From Agromyces hippuratus (lineage in GTDB: Bacteria; Actinomycetota; Actinomycetes; Actinomycetales; Microbacteriaceae): 64,000 bases of DNA. Position 1 is the first letter of the stretch. Every line of letters begins with the position of its first letter. The notes under the pieces are model-generated. The model did no database searches and was not told where the DNA came from. It saw only the letters and a program-made list of their open reading frames with translations. A program made the translations under genes and the position numbers. The stretch is from contig NZ_JACCFI010000001.1 in NCBI RefSeq assembly GCF_013410355.1, positions 2,232,001-2,296,000 on the forward strand, given 5' to 3'. Shown one piece after another: positions 52,559 to 60,861 of this stretch.

Positions 52559-53521
52559 TCAGCCGACCATCTCGGCGAACGCGTCGAGCGCGAGCATGTC
52601 GTCGTCGACGCCGCCGCCCTCGTGGCCGTTGTAGGGCCAGACCGTGATGGACTTCGGTGCCGGCGAGTTGTTGTAGGCCGCGAAGACCGTCGACGGCGGG
52701 CACACGGCGTCCATGAGCGCGACCGTCACGCGCAGCGGCGCGGTGCCGCGGCGGGCGAAATTGACCCCGTCGAAGTACGACAGCGTGTCGAGCACCGCCT
52801 CGGTGCGGTCGCGGTAGTGCGCGAGGTACTCGGCGATCTCCCGGTACGGCCGCGCGTCGGTGATCACGGTGGCGCGCGGGAAGTCGCAGAGGAACGGCAC
52901 GCGCGCGACGACGCCCGCGAGTCCGGGCACGAGCCCCGCGACTGCGAGCGCGAGACCCCCGCCCTGACTGATGCCCGTGACCAGGAGGCGGTCACCGTCG
53001 ACGAGCGGCAGCTCGCGTGCCGCATCGGTGAGCCGCACCGCGTCGGTGATGAGGCGTCGGTAGTAGTACTCCTCGGCGCTCTCGATGCCGCGCGTGAGGA
53101 ACCCGGGCACGTGCGGTCCCGAGCCGGCCTCGTCGCCGGTCGCGCCGCGCGAGCCGCTCCAGGCCTGGCCTCGCGTGTCGAGCTCGAGGTGGGCGTAGCC
53201 CGCCGACGCCCAGAGCAGGTTCTCGACGGCATCGCCGCGACCCCGGCCGTAGCCGTGCAGCTGCACGATCGTCGGCAGCGGCCTGTCGGCGCCGGCGGGA
53301 ACGCGGAGCCAGGCGCGCACGATCTGGCCGCCGAACCCGCGGAAGGCCACGTCGTAGACGTCGAGGGTGACGATCGGCGTGGCGGTCGCGGTCATGGTCG
53401 CATCGACGGGAACGCTGCGGGCCTCGGCGAGCGTGCCCGCCCAGAACTCGTCGAAGTCGGCCGGCTCGCGCCCGCTGCCGAGATAGGTGCGGAGTTCGGA
53501 CTCTGGAAGATCGACGTGCAT
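52559..53521 (-). CDS. Acetylxylan-esterase-like deacetylase (AXE1/CE7)
   Basis: A 320-residue alpha/beta hydrolase of carbohydrate esterase family 7. The nucleophile is in GISQGG, the Asp in LMDAVCPPST and the His in YNGHEGGG. QLHGYGRGRGD near residue 95 is the family's oxyanion region. CE7 enzymes remove acetyl groups from xylan oligomers or cephalosporin C. Located in the nan locus behind the NanR-type palindrome, it may de-O-acetylate sialic acids. The ATG at 53521 is chosen because the earlier ATG at 53581 lies in the operator. Confidence 0.88.
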   Translation of the reverse strand: MHVDLPESELRTYLGSGREPADFDEFWAGTLAEARSVPVDATMTATATPIVTLDVYDVAFRGFGGQIVRAWLRVPAGADRPLPTIVQLHGYGRGRGDAVENLLWASAGYAHLELDTRGQAWSGSRGATGDEAGSGPHVPGFLTRGIESAEEYYYRRLITDAVRLTDAARELPLVDGDRLLVTGISQGGGLALAVAGLVPGLAGVVARVPFLCDFPRATVITDARPYREIAEYLAHYRDRTEAVLDTLSYFDGVNFARRGTAPLRVTVALMDAVCPPSTVFAAYNNSPAPKSITVWPYNGHEGGGVDDDMLALDAFAEMVG

Positions 53522-53576
53522 GATGCGGCCTCTCGGTGCTCGATTCCCGGCGCTCACCGTAGCACGCGACGCACTG

Positions 53577-53589
53577 GACATCTGATGTC
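53577..53589. promoter_or_regulatory. Putative NanR operator upstream of the esterase
   Basis: GACATCTGATGTC is a perfect palindrome about a central T and matches the site at 51720 in 11 of 13 positions. The wider element ACATCTGATGTCAGATGT (53578-53595) is also symmetric. It lies between the esterase and tatA, which are divergent. Confidence 0.72.
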
Positions 53590-53653
53590 AGATGTGTTGT
53601 GCTGATGCGATCGGCACTCGCCGCACGACCACACGACAGGGAAGTCTGGGAAC

Positions 53654-53878
53654 ATGTTCGCGAATCTCACCGGCTGGCACATGCTCGTCGTCGTCTTCAT
53701 CATCCTGCTGCTCTTCGGCGCGCCGAAGCTGCCCGCGCTCGCGAAGAGCCTCGGCCAGTCGATGCACATCCTGAAGAAGGAGGTGCGGTCGACCGACGAC
53801 CCCGTCGACGGCGACGAGGCGGCGGCGCGGCCGACGGTCGCGGAGACGGGAGCAGGCACGGGCGCGACGTCAGCCTGA
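53654..53878 (+). CDS. tatA: Twin-arginine translocase subunit TatA
   Basis: A 74-residue protein: one N-terminal helix (HMLVVVFIILLLFGAPKLPALAKSLG) with the FGxxKLP hinge, an amphipathic helix and an acidic Thr/Ala tail, the TatA/E pattern. It stands alone with no tatB or tatC, so it may be a second copy. Clients in the window include the DyP peroxidase. AGGGAAG precedes the ATG. Confidence 0.9.
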   Translation: MFANLTGWHMLVVVFIILLLFGAPKLPALAKSLGQSMHILKKEVRSTDDPVDGDEAAARPTVAETGAGTGATSA

Positions 53879-53911
53879 CGCCGATCGGGTTCGTCGGCCA
53901 TCCCCCGTGGT

Positions 53912-53917
53912 TAGGCT
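53912..53917 (+). promoter_or_regulatory. -10 box of kynA (leaderless)
   Basis: TAGGCT ends six bases before the GTG at 53924; TTCGTC 16 bases further upstream is a weak -35. Confidence 0.5.
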
Positions 53918-53923
53918 GGGGCC

Positions 53924-54817
53924 GTGACTACTGAGCCAACCGAGCCCGGCGACGACGCCATCGACGGCATCGAAGCCAACACCCGCACGATCGAGGCATC
54001 CGTCGTCACGGACTTCAGCGATCGCATGAGCTACGGCGGCTACCTCGACCTGCCGACGCTGCTCTCGGCGCAGCAGCCGATCTCGCGACCCGAGCACCAC
54101 GACGAGCTGCTGTTCATCATCCAGCACCAGACCACCGAGCTCTGGTTGAAGCTCGTACTGCACGAGCTCGAGACCGCGCGCGACCTGCTGCGCGCCGACG
54201 AGCTCGCGCCGGCGCTCAAGTGCATCGCGCGTGTCAAGCACATCCAGAAGACGCTGACCGAGCAGTGGTCGGTGCTCGCGACGCTCACGCCCACCGAGTA
54301 CGCGCAGTTCCGCGGCGTGCTCGGCAACGCCAGCGGGTTCCAGTCGTACCAGTACCGCGCGGTCGAGTTCGTGCTCGGCAACAAGAACGCGAAGATGATG
54401 CAGGTCTTCGAGTCGGATGCCGCGGCCACCGCGATCCTCCGCCATGCCCTCGACTCCCCGAGCCTCTACGACGAGTTCCTGCGCCTGCTCGCCCGCGCCG
54501 GCTACCCGATCCCGGCCGAGATCCTCGAGCGCGACGTCACCCAGGCGTGGACCTTCGCCCCCGAGCTCGTGCCGGTGTTCGCCTCGATCTACGCCGACAC
54601 CTCCGAGCACTGGGCCGCCTACGAGACCTGCGAGGAGCTCGTCGACCTCGAGGACAACTTCCAGCTCTGGCGATTCCGCCACCTGAAGACCGTCGAGCGC
54701 ATCATCGGCAGCAAGACGGGCACCGGCGGTTCGAGCGGCGCGAGCTTCCTGCGGCGGGCGCTCGACCTCACGTTCTTCCCCGAGCTCTACGCCGTGCGCA
54801 CCGAGATCCCGGGCTGA
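53924..54817 (+). CDS. kynA: Tryptophan 2,3-dioxygenase
   Basis: A 297-residue haem dioxygenase that opens the indole ring of tryptophan to N-formylkynurenine. YGGYLDLPTLLSAQ, LLFIIQHQTTELWLKL (substrate-base His) and FQSYQYRAVEFVLG are present, and the proximal haem His lies in the C-terminal RFRHLKTVERIIG segment. It begins with GTG and leads a three-gene operon with an amidohydrolase and kynureninase. Confidence 0.96.
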   Translation: MTTEPTEPGDDAIDGIEANTRTIEASVVTDFSDRMSYGGYLDLPTLLSAQQPISRPEHHDELLFIIQHQTTELWLKLVLHELETARDLLRADELAPALKCIARVKHIQKTLTEQWSVLATLTPTEYAQFRGVLGNASGFQSYQYRAVEFVLGNKNAKMMQVFESDAAATAILRHALDSPSLYDEFLRLLARAGYPIPAEILERDVTQAWTFAPELVPVFASIYADTSEHWAAYETCEELVDLEDNFQLWRFRHLKTVERIIGSKTGTGGSSGASFLRRALDLTFFPELYAVRTEIPG

Positions 54818-54819
54818 CC

Positions 54820-55830
54820 ATGGCCGGCTCCCTCGGTCATGCACCGCTCGACCTCGGGCCCGGTGCGCTGCGGGTGCGCCGCTCGATGAGCGCCGAGCGC
54901 CCCGGCGAGACGGGCACGATGCTGCCGCCGCTCATCGACCACCACGTGCACCTCATGCTGGTCGGGCCCGATGCCCTGCGCGACACCGCGCTCGCGGGCG
55001 TCGTCGACCTCGGCGGGCCGCTCGACACGATCGCGGCGTACGCCCGTCGCGACGGCGTGCCTCGGGTCGCCTTCGCGGGCAGCTTCCTCACCGCCCCCGG
55101 CGGCTACCCGGTCGACCGGCCGTGGGCGTCGCCCGGCAGCGCCCGCGAGATCGTCGTCGAGGCGGGCGACGACCGCGCCGCCCTGCCGACCGCGGCCGAG
55201 ACGGCGGTCGCCGAGCAGCTGGCGTTCGGGGCATCCGTCATCAAGGTCGCGCTGAACCGCGCGGCGGGCCCCGTGCTCGACGCGGCGACGCTCGCGGCGG
55301 TCGTCGCGAGCGCGCACGCCGCCGGCGTGCCGGTGGTCGCGCACGTCGAGGGCGACGGGATGTCGCAGCTCGCGATCGACGCCGGCGTCGACGCCTTCGC
55401 GCACACCCCGTTCACCGAGCGCCTCGACGACGACCTCATCGCCCGGGCGGTCGCCGCCGGGCAGTGCTGGATCTCGACGCTCTTCGTCGCCGGCTACGGC
55501 GAGCCGACCCCCGAGGCCGCGATCGCGCTCGACAACCTCGGCCGCTTCCACGCCGCCGGCGGGCGGGTGCTCTACGGCACCGACCTCGGCAACGGCGAGC
55601 AGCCGCTCGGCGTGAACCCCGCCGAACTCGCGCTGCTCGTGCGCGCCGGCCTCGGGGCATCCGCGGTGATCGCCTCGCTCACCGACCCGTGGCCCGTCGG
55701 AGTCGACGAGGTCGGCGACGGCGCCGTCGCGACCTTCGTGCCCGGCGAGCCGCCGGCCAGCCTCGACGCGCTTCCCGACTGGTTGGCCGCCGCCGGTCTC
55801 TCGCCCGCCGAAGACCTGCAGCAGTACTGA
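54820..55830 (+). CDS. Amidohydrolase in the formamidase slot of the kyn operon
   Basis: A 336-residue metal-dependent hydrolase. The full ligand set of a binuclear amidohydrolase is visible: HxH in IDHHVHLM, Lys in SVIKVAL, His in VVAHVEG, His in DAFAHTPF and Asp in LYGTDLGNG. It lies between kynA (two-base gap) and kynU (15-base gap), exactly where N-formylkynurenine must be deformylated. No KynB-type cyclase-like or alpha/beta-hydrolase formamidase is in the window. A kynurenine formamidase role is therefore likely but inferred; imidazolonepropionase-like activity is an alternative. Confidence 0.8.
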   Translation: MAGSLGHAPLDLGPGALRVRRSMSAERPGETGTMLPPLIDHHVHLMLVGPDALRDTALAGVVDLGGPLDTIAAYARRDGVPRVAFAGSFLTAPGGYPVDRPWASPGSAREIVVEAGDDRAALPTAAETAVAEQLAFGASVIKVALNRAAGPVLDAATLAAVVASAHAAGVPVVAHVEGDGMSQLAIDAGVDAFAHTPFTERLDDDLIARAVAAGQCWISTLFVAGYGEPTPEAAIALDNLGRFHAAGGRVLYGTDLGNGEQPLGVNPAELALLVRAGLGASAVIASLTDPWPVGVDEVGDGAVATFVPGEPPASLDALPDWLAAAGLSPAEDLQQY

Positions 55831-55845
55831 CGATTTGGAGCACCG

Positions 55846-57105
55846 GTGACCCACGACCCCCACCTCGCCTTCGCCCGCCGCATGGACCGCGCCGACGGTC
55901 TCGCGCACTACCGCAAGCGCTTCGCGGGCGCCGAGACCGATGTCGTCTACTTCGACGGCAACTCGCTCGGACGCCCGCCCGTCTCGGCGATCGAGCGCGT
56001 CGAGCGGTTCCTGCGGGAGGACTGGGGCGGGCGCCTCATCCGCGGTTGGGACGAGGCGTGGCTGCAGCTGCCCACCGAGATCGGCGACCGCATCGGCCGC
56101 TCCGTCATCGAGGCGAAGGCCGGCCAGACGATCATCGGCGACTCGACCACGGTGCTCCTCTACAAGCTCGCCCGAGCGGCCGTCGACGCCCAGGTCGCCC
56201 GCGACCCCGCGCGGCGCGAGATCGTCGTCGACACCGACAACTTCCCGACCGACCGCTACGTGCTCGAGGGCATCGCACGCGAGCGCGGCATGCGCCTGCG
56301 CTGGATCGAGGTCGACACCTCCGCCGGCGTGACGCCGGAGCAGCTCGCCGAGGCGGCCGGCCCCGAGACGGCGCTCGTCGTCATCTCGCACGTCGCGTAC
56401 CGGTCGGCCTATCTGGCGGATGCCCCCGAGCTCACGCGCATCGCGCACGACGCCGGCGCCCTGATCCTCTGGGACCTCTGCCACTCGGCCGGTTCGGTGC
56501 CCGTGAAGGCCGACCTCTGGGGCTTCGACCTCGCCGTCGGCTGCACCTACAAGTACCTGAACGGCGGGCCCGGCTCCCCCGCGTTCGCCTACGTGCGCGA
56601 GGACCTGCAGGCGGCGATCGCCCAGCCGATCCAGGGCTGGTGGGGCACGACCGACATGTTCGCGATGGGGCCCGAGTACGAGCCGGTGCCCGACATCCGC
56701 CGCTTCCTCTCGGGCACCGCGCCGATCGTCGGCATGCTCGCCATGGAGGAGACGCTCGCGATGATCGAGGAGGCCGGCATGCCGGCGCTGCGCGAGAAGT
56801 CGATCGCGCTCACCGAGTACGCGATCACCCTCGCCGACGACTGGCTCGCGCCGCTCGGCGTGACCCTCGCCTCCCCCGCCGACCCCGAGGAGCGCGGCGG
56901 GCACGTCACCCTGCAGCACCCCGCGATGCGGGAGGTCACCGCCAGGCTGTGGCAGCAGGACGTGATCCCCGACTACCGCGACCCGGGCGGGCTCCGCATC
57001 GGCCTCTCGCCGCTGTCGACGAGCTTCGAAGAGGTGCACCGCGGGCTCGCGGCCACCCGCGACACCCTGAAGACGGTGCTGCAGGAACGCGCGGGGCTCG
57101 CCTAG
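55846..57105 (+). CDS. kynU: Kynureninase
   Basis: A 419-residue fold-type I PLP enzyme that cleaves kynurenine to anthranilate and alanine. The PLP lysine is in VGCTYKYLNGGPGSPAF, the conserved Asp-x-x-His in LWDLCHSAG, and DFDGNSLGRPP-like YFDGNSLGRPP is near the N-terminus. The start is GTG. The operon has no gene for 3-hydroxylation, so anthranilate is the expected product. Confidence 0.96.
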   Translation: MTHDPHLAFARRMDRADGLAHYRKRFAGAETDVVYFDGNSLGRPPVSAIERVERFLREDWGGRLIRGWDEAWLQLPTEIGDRIGRSVIEAKAGQTIIGDSTTVLLYKLARAAVDAQVARDPARREIVVDTDNFPTDRYVLEGIARERGMRLRWIEVDTSAGVTPEQLAEAAGPETALVVISHVAYRSAYLADAPELTRIAHDAGALILWDLCHSAGSVPVKADLWGFDLAVGCTYKYLNGGPGSPAFAYVREDLQAAIAQPIQGWWGTTDMFAMGPEYEPVPDIRRFLSGTAPIVGMLAMEETLAMIEEAGMPALREKSIALTEYAITLADDWLAPLGVTLASPADPEERGGHVTLQHPAMREVTARLWQQDVIPDYRDPGGLRIGLSPLSTSFEEVHRGLAATRDTLKTVLQERAGLA

Positions 57106-57132
57106 CACGGGCCTCGGCCGACCTGCCGCGCG

Positions 57133-57549
57133 TCACCCGGTGGCGGGAGCGGCATCGCGCCGCGACATCCGATCGCCGATCACGATCGCGAGGATGACCG
57201 CGAGCGCCAGTCCCGCCTCGCCGAGGGCATTCGCCCAGAGCGCCGGCTCCGTGATCAGGAGCGTGATGCCGAGCAGCACGTGCATCGCACTGCCGAAGAG
57301 CACGATCGCGCGCCCCGCCGCGACACGACCGGTCGAGGCCAGGATGACGCCGAAGATGACGCCGAGGCCGATGAAGATGTTGTACCAGCCGACGTTCACC
57401 ACCCAGAGCTGCACTGCGTCGTATTCGTCGGGCTCGATCAGGAAGATCGAATGGAAGGCGGGGTTGCGGTAGAAGGAGGATTCGAGCACGCCGACCGTGA
57501 TCAACGTGAGGCCCTCGAGCACCGCGAGGATCTTGGCCACGATGTTCAT
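57133..57549 (-). CDS. DUF4383 membrane protein
   Basis: A 138-residue protein with four predicted helices (from MNIVAKILAVLEGLTLITVGVLES to the final LALAVILAIVIGD), matching the DUF4383 pattern of small four-helix membrane proteins. Function unknown. It is convergent with kynU with a 27-base gap. Confidence 0.8.
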   Translation of the reverse strand: MNIVAKILAVLEGLTLITVGVLESSFYRNPAFHSIFLIEPDEYDAVQLWVVNVGWYNIFIGLGVIFGVILASTGRVAAGRAIVLFGSAMHVLLGITLLITEPALWANALGEAGLALAVILAIVIGDRMSRRDAAPATG

Positions 57550-57651
57550 GGCTCAAAGGATCCTCTCAAGGTGAGGACTTGTCGAGTTCCGTGCTGCAGG
57601 AACGCGCCGTGCTCGCCTGACCTTCGGCTTCGGCCCGGCCCGGCCTCGGCC

Positions 57652-59181
57652 CTAGTCGACCGAGGTGAGCGGGCCCGTCGCGGGGCCGGCGACCTCCGTC
57701 GACGCGGCGGCGCCCCGTTGTTCCCAGTCGACCGTCACCTTGGGCTTGGCGAAGAACAGCACCAGCACGGCGCCGATCGCGAACCCGACGACCGGCAGCC
57801 ACAGCGACTGCGACATCGCATCGGTGAATCCACCGGCGATCTGCGGCGGCAACGCCTGGCCTGCCGTGGTCGACTGCTCACCGCCGGCCTCGGAGAACCC
57901 GGGAAGGTTGGCCTCGAGCCGGCCGTTCATGAGCGCGGTGATCGCCGCTGCACCGAAGACCGAGCCGAACTGCCGGGTCATGTTGTAGACACCCGAACCG
58001 GCACCGGCCTGGTGCGGCGGCAGGTTGCGCGTCGCGGTCGATGCGAGGGGCGCCCAGATGCCCGACATGCCGAGGCCGAGGAACGCGGCGGGAATGAGCA
58101 GCACCCAGAGCTCCACGTCGGGCGTGATGAGCAGCGACATCGCAGCGAGGCCGGCGGCGGTGATGGTGAAGCCGGCGAACGCGATCCACTTCGGGTCGAC
58201 GCGGTCGGTCAGACGGCCGATGAACGGCGCCATCACGCCCGACACGACCGCCATGGGCACGAGCATGAGCGCGGCCTGCGTGGGCTCGAGGCCGCGAGCG
58301 ACCTGGTAGTAGAACGCGAGCGGCAGCGGCATGGCGACGATGGCGAACCCGACGAAGGTGATCGCGGCGTTCGACAGCGCGAAGTTGCGATCCGTGAAGA
58401 GGTCGAGGGGCAGCAGCGGCTCCTTGCGGTTGAAGCGCTGCCAGACCACGAAGGCGACGAGCACCACGAGGCCCGAGATGATCAGGCCCCAGACCGTGAT
58501 CGGTCCGGTGATGGTGCCCCAGTCGTAGGTCGCGCCCTCCTGGATGCCGAAGATCACGAGGAACATGCCGACGGCGCTCAGCACCACGCCGAGCCAGTCG
58601 AAGGAGTGCTGGTGCGTCTCGAGCTTCGGCACGAGCCGCACCGCGAGGATGAACGCGACGACGCCGACGGGCACGTTGACGATGAAGATCCACTCCCAGC
58701 CGAGCGAGTCGACCAGGAGCCCGCCGAGGATCGGGCCGACGAGCGTCGCAACACCGGCGACGGCCCCCCAGAGGCCCATCGCCGCACCGCGCTGCTGCGG
58801 CGGGAAGATGCGGGTGATGACCGCCATCGTCTGCGGAGTCATCAGCGCGGCGCCGAGCCCCTGCACGACGCGCGCGACGATCAGCATGGTGATGTCATCG
58901 GAGAGACCGCACCAGAGCGAGGACAGCGTGAACACGGCGAGGCCGACGAGGTAGACGTTCTTCGGGCCGAAGCGATCGCCGAGGCGACCCGTGATGAGCA
59001 GCGGCACGGCGTACGCCAGCAGGTAAGCGGAGGTCACCCACAGCACCGCGGTGAGGTCGGTGCCGAGGTCGCGCATGATGGCGGGGTTGGCGATCGAGAC
59101 GATGGTCGAGTCGACCAGGATCATGAAGAAGCCGATGACGAGCGCCCAGAGGGCCGGCCATGGCTTGCGTTCGGTCTGCAT
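57652..59181 (-). CDS. DHA2-type MFS multidrug efflux transporter
   Basis: A 509-residue transporter with about 14 helices. The DHA2 signatures are IMRDLGTDLTAVLWVTSAYLLAYAVPLLITGRLGDRFGPK (motif A region, read in parts), VARVVQGLGAALMTPQTMAVI (motif C/B) and GPILGGLLVDSLGWEWIF. EmrB/QacA relatives export drugs and dyes with protons. It lies just after a PadR gene and is probably repressed by it. Confidence 0.92.
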   Translation of the reverse strand: MQTERKPWPALWALVIGFFMILVDSTIVSIANPAIMRDLGTDLTAVLWVTSAYLLAYAVPLLITGRLGDRFGPKNVYLVGLAVFTLSSLWCGLSDDITMLIVARVVQGLGAALMTPQTMAVITRIFPPQQRGAAMGLWGAVAGVATLVGPILGGLLVDSLGWEWIFIVNVPVGVVAFILAVRLVPKLETHQHSFDWLGVVLSAVGMFLVIFGIQEGATYDWGTITGPITVWGLIISGLVVLVAFVVWQRFNRKEPLLPLDLFTDRNFALSNAAITFVGFAIVAMPLPLAFYYQVARGLEPTQAALMLVPMAVVSGVMAPFIGRLTDRVDPKWIAFAGFTITAAGLAAMSLLITPDVELWVLLIPAAFLGLGMSGIWAPLASTATRNLPPHQAGAGSGVYNMTRQFGSVFGAAAITALMNGRLEANLPGFSEAGGEQSTTAGQALPPQIAGGFTDAMSQSLWLPVVGFAIGAVLVLFFAKPKVTVDWEQRGAAASTEVAGPATGPLTSVD

Positions 59182-59200
59182 GTGTTCCTCCGGAACGGGG

Positions 59201-59788
59201 TCAGGTCTGAGGGGAGGCGGACGAAGCGGCCCGCGGCCACTCGAGTTCGCCGGAACGGAGCTCGTCGATGGTCGCCGCGAGCCATTCGGCCTCGGCGGCG
59301 AGCATCGCCCTGCTGTAGTAGACGTTCAGCACGACGTGCTTCGGCTTGCCCTTCTCGGCGATGCGCACGGCCGCAGCGTCGTACCAGGCGATGTCGTCGC
59401 GGATGGAGTCGAGCCGGTCTCCGAGCAGTTCGACGACCCGCTCCGCCGGCAGGTTGTGGGCCTCGCCGATGGCGAGCGGGAACTCGGGGAACTCGTCGGC
59501 GCTGCGGCCCAGCATCTCCTCGAGGCTCTCGTCGAACGCGGCCCGCCCGGCATCCGTCACGGTGTAGACGGTGCGCTCGGGCCGATTGCCCATACGCTCG
59601 GTCGCGCTCTCGACGATCAGCCCGTCGCGCGCGAGCCGTTCGACCGCCCGGTAGAGCGACCCGGCGCTCACCTTGACGACGCGGTCCTCCCGGCGCGCCA
59701 GCATCAGCTGGAACATCTCGTAGGGATGCATGGGCGCGTCGATCAGCATGCCGAGCGCCGAGAAGGCGAGCGGGTTGAGGTGCGGCAT
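59201..59788 (-). CDS. PadR family regulator of the MFS pump
   Basis: A 195-residue PadR-s2 protein: winged helix at ~1-80 (LGMLIDAPMHPYEMFQLML, GSLYRAVERLARDGLIVES) and a C-terminal helical dimer domain (VYTVTDAGRAAFDESL onward). The ATG at 59788 has AAGGGA upstream; the earlier TTG at 59815 is rejected since it overlaps the palindrome that is the likely operator. The pump gene follows after 19 bases. Confidence 0.9.
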   Translation of the reverse strand: MPHLNPLAFSALGMLIDAPMHPYEMFQLMLARREDRVVKVSAGSLYRAVERLARDGLIVESATERMGNRPERTVYTVTDAGRAAFDESLEEMLGRSADEFPEFPLAIGEAHNLPAERVVELLGDRLDSIRDDIAWYDAAAVRIAEKGKPKHVVLNVYYSRAMLAAEAEWLAATIDELRSGELEWPRAASSASPQT

Positions 59789-59814
59789 CCGCGTTCCCTT
59801 CGCGTTCCCGTGCA

Positions 59815-59834
59815 ATTATTCCGCTCGGAATAAT
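59815..59834. promoter_or_regulatory. Putative PadR operator
   Basis: ATTATTCCGCTCGGAATAAT is a perfect inverted repeat with nine-base arms and a CT centre, 27 bases before the padR start. It is AT-rich against the local background. Confidence 0.75.
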
Positions 59835-60000
59835 ACGCATGGAACGCGTGCCCTGCAACTTCCCCTCGACGACCCCGCTAGCATCCCGACGGGGCCGTGG
59901 CAAGCCCGACGGCCGATCCGGGCCCTTCCCGGTTCGCGAGCGTACGATGACTCGATCATCCGATGGGATGACCCGATCACCCCGGCGAAGGGAGCCACTG

Positions 60001-60429
60001 ATGACCGACACGGATCGCACTCAGCATGACGTCACGGCCGCTGCGAAGGACTCGGCGGACCGAGTGGCCGAGACCGCGCGCGACCACGCGGATCACGCCG
60101 CCGACGCAGTGGGCGACGCCGCGGCAGACGCGGCGCGAGCCGTGAAGTCGGGCGCCGATCGGCTCGGGGACGCCACGGCCCGAGCGGCCGGGCAGGCATC
60201 CGACACCGTCGGCGACGTGCTGAACGATGCCCGCGACGCCGCAGCCGACACCGTCGACGCCGTCGCCGCGCAGGCCAGCGCCGCCGTCGCCGGCGCGAGG
60301 GAGGTCGCCGACGACGGCGTCCGCTACGTGAAGGCACGGTACCGGGAGAACCCCGCCCTCGTCATCGCCGCCGGCGCTGCCGTGATCGTCGGCATCGGTC
60401 TCGTGATCAGGGCCGTCAGCCGGCGCTGA
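60001..60429 (+). CDS. DUF883/LEA-like helical membrane-anchored protein
   Basis: A 142-residue protein. Residues ~10-100 are Ala/Asp-rich amphipathic 11-mer-like helix (DSADRVAETARDHADHAADAVG and so on), followed by YRENPALVIAAGAAVIVGIGLVI, a C-terminal membrane helix, and RAVSRR. This is the ElaB/YqjD (DUF883) layout with a long LEA-like stalk; such proteins are stress-linked or ribosome-associated in other bacteria. GGGAG lies before the ATG. Confidence 0.78.
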   Translation: MTDTDRTQHDVTAAAKDSADRVAETARDHADHAADAVGDAAADAARAVKSGADRLGDATARAAGQASDTVGDVLNDARDAAADTVDAVAAQASAAVAGAREVADDGVRYVKARYRENPALVIAAGAAVIVGIGLVIRAVSRR

Positions 60430-60517
60430 CGCACGAGCAGGGGGCGGATGCTTCGATGCCTCGGCGCCCCGGTAGAATCGACGCATCCACATTTTCGACA
60501 CCGGACGGAGAACCGCG

Positions 60518-60850
60518 GTGCCCACCATCGTCGTCGACGTGATGCCCAAAGCCGAACTGCTCGACCCCCAGGGGAAGGCCGTCGCCGGCGCCCTCGCCCG
60601 CACCGGACGCACCGGGTTCAGCGGCGTGCGCATCGGCAAGCGATTCGAACTGACCGTCGACGGACCCGTCGACGACGCACTGCGCGCACAGGTGCAGGAG
60701 ATCGCCGAGGAGATCCTCTCCAACGGCGTGATCGAGGACGTCGTCGGCATCCACTACGAGGTGACGAACGCCGAGCTCGCCGAAGAGGCGTCCGGCGCGG
60801 CATCCGTGACCGACGACGGCTTCGGCGCCCCCGCCGGCGAAACGCACTGA
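60518..60850 (+). CDS. purS: Phosphoribosylformylglycinamidine synthase subunit PurS
   Basis: A 110-residue protein, longer than the usual ~80 owing to an acidic tail. PTIVVDVMPKAELLDPQGKAV and RIGKRFELTVDG are the PurS strands. PurS bridges PurQ and PurL in FGAM synthetase. The GTG start follows GGAG. purQ begins 11 bases later; purL is not in the window. Confidence 0.95.
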   Translation: MPTIVVDVMPKAELLDPQGKAVAGALARTGRTGFSGVRIGKRFELTVDGPVDDALRAQVQEIAEEILSNGVIEDVVGIHYEVTNAELAEEASGAASVTDDGFGAPAGETH

Positions 60851-60861
60851 GCGGGCTCGCC

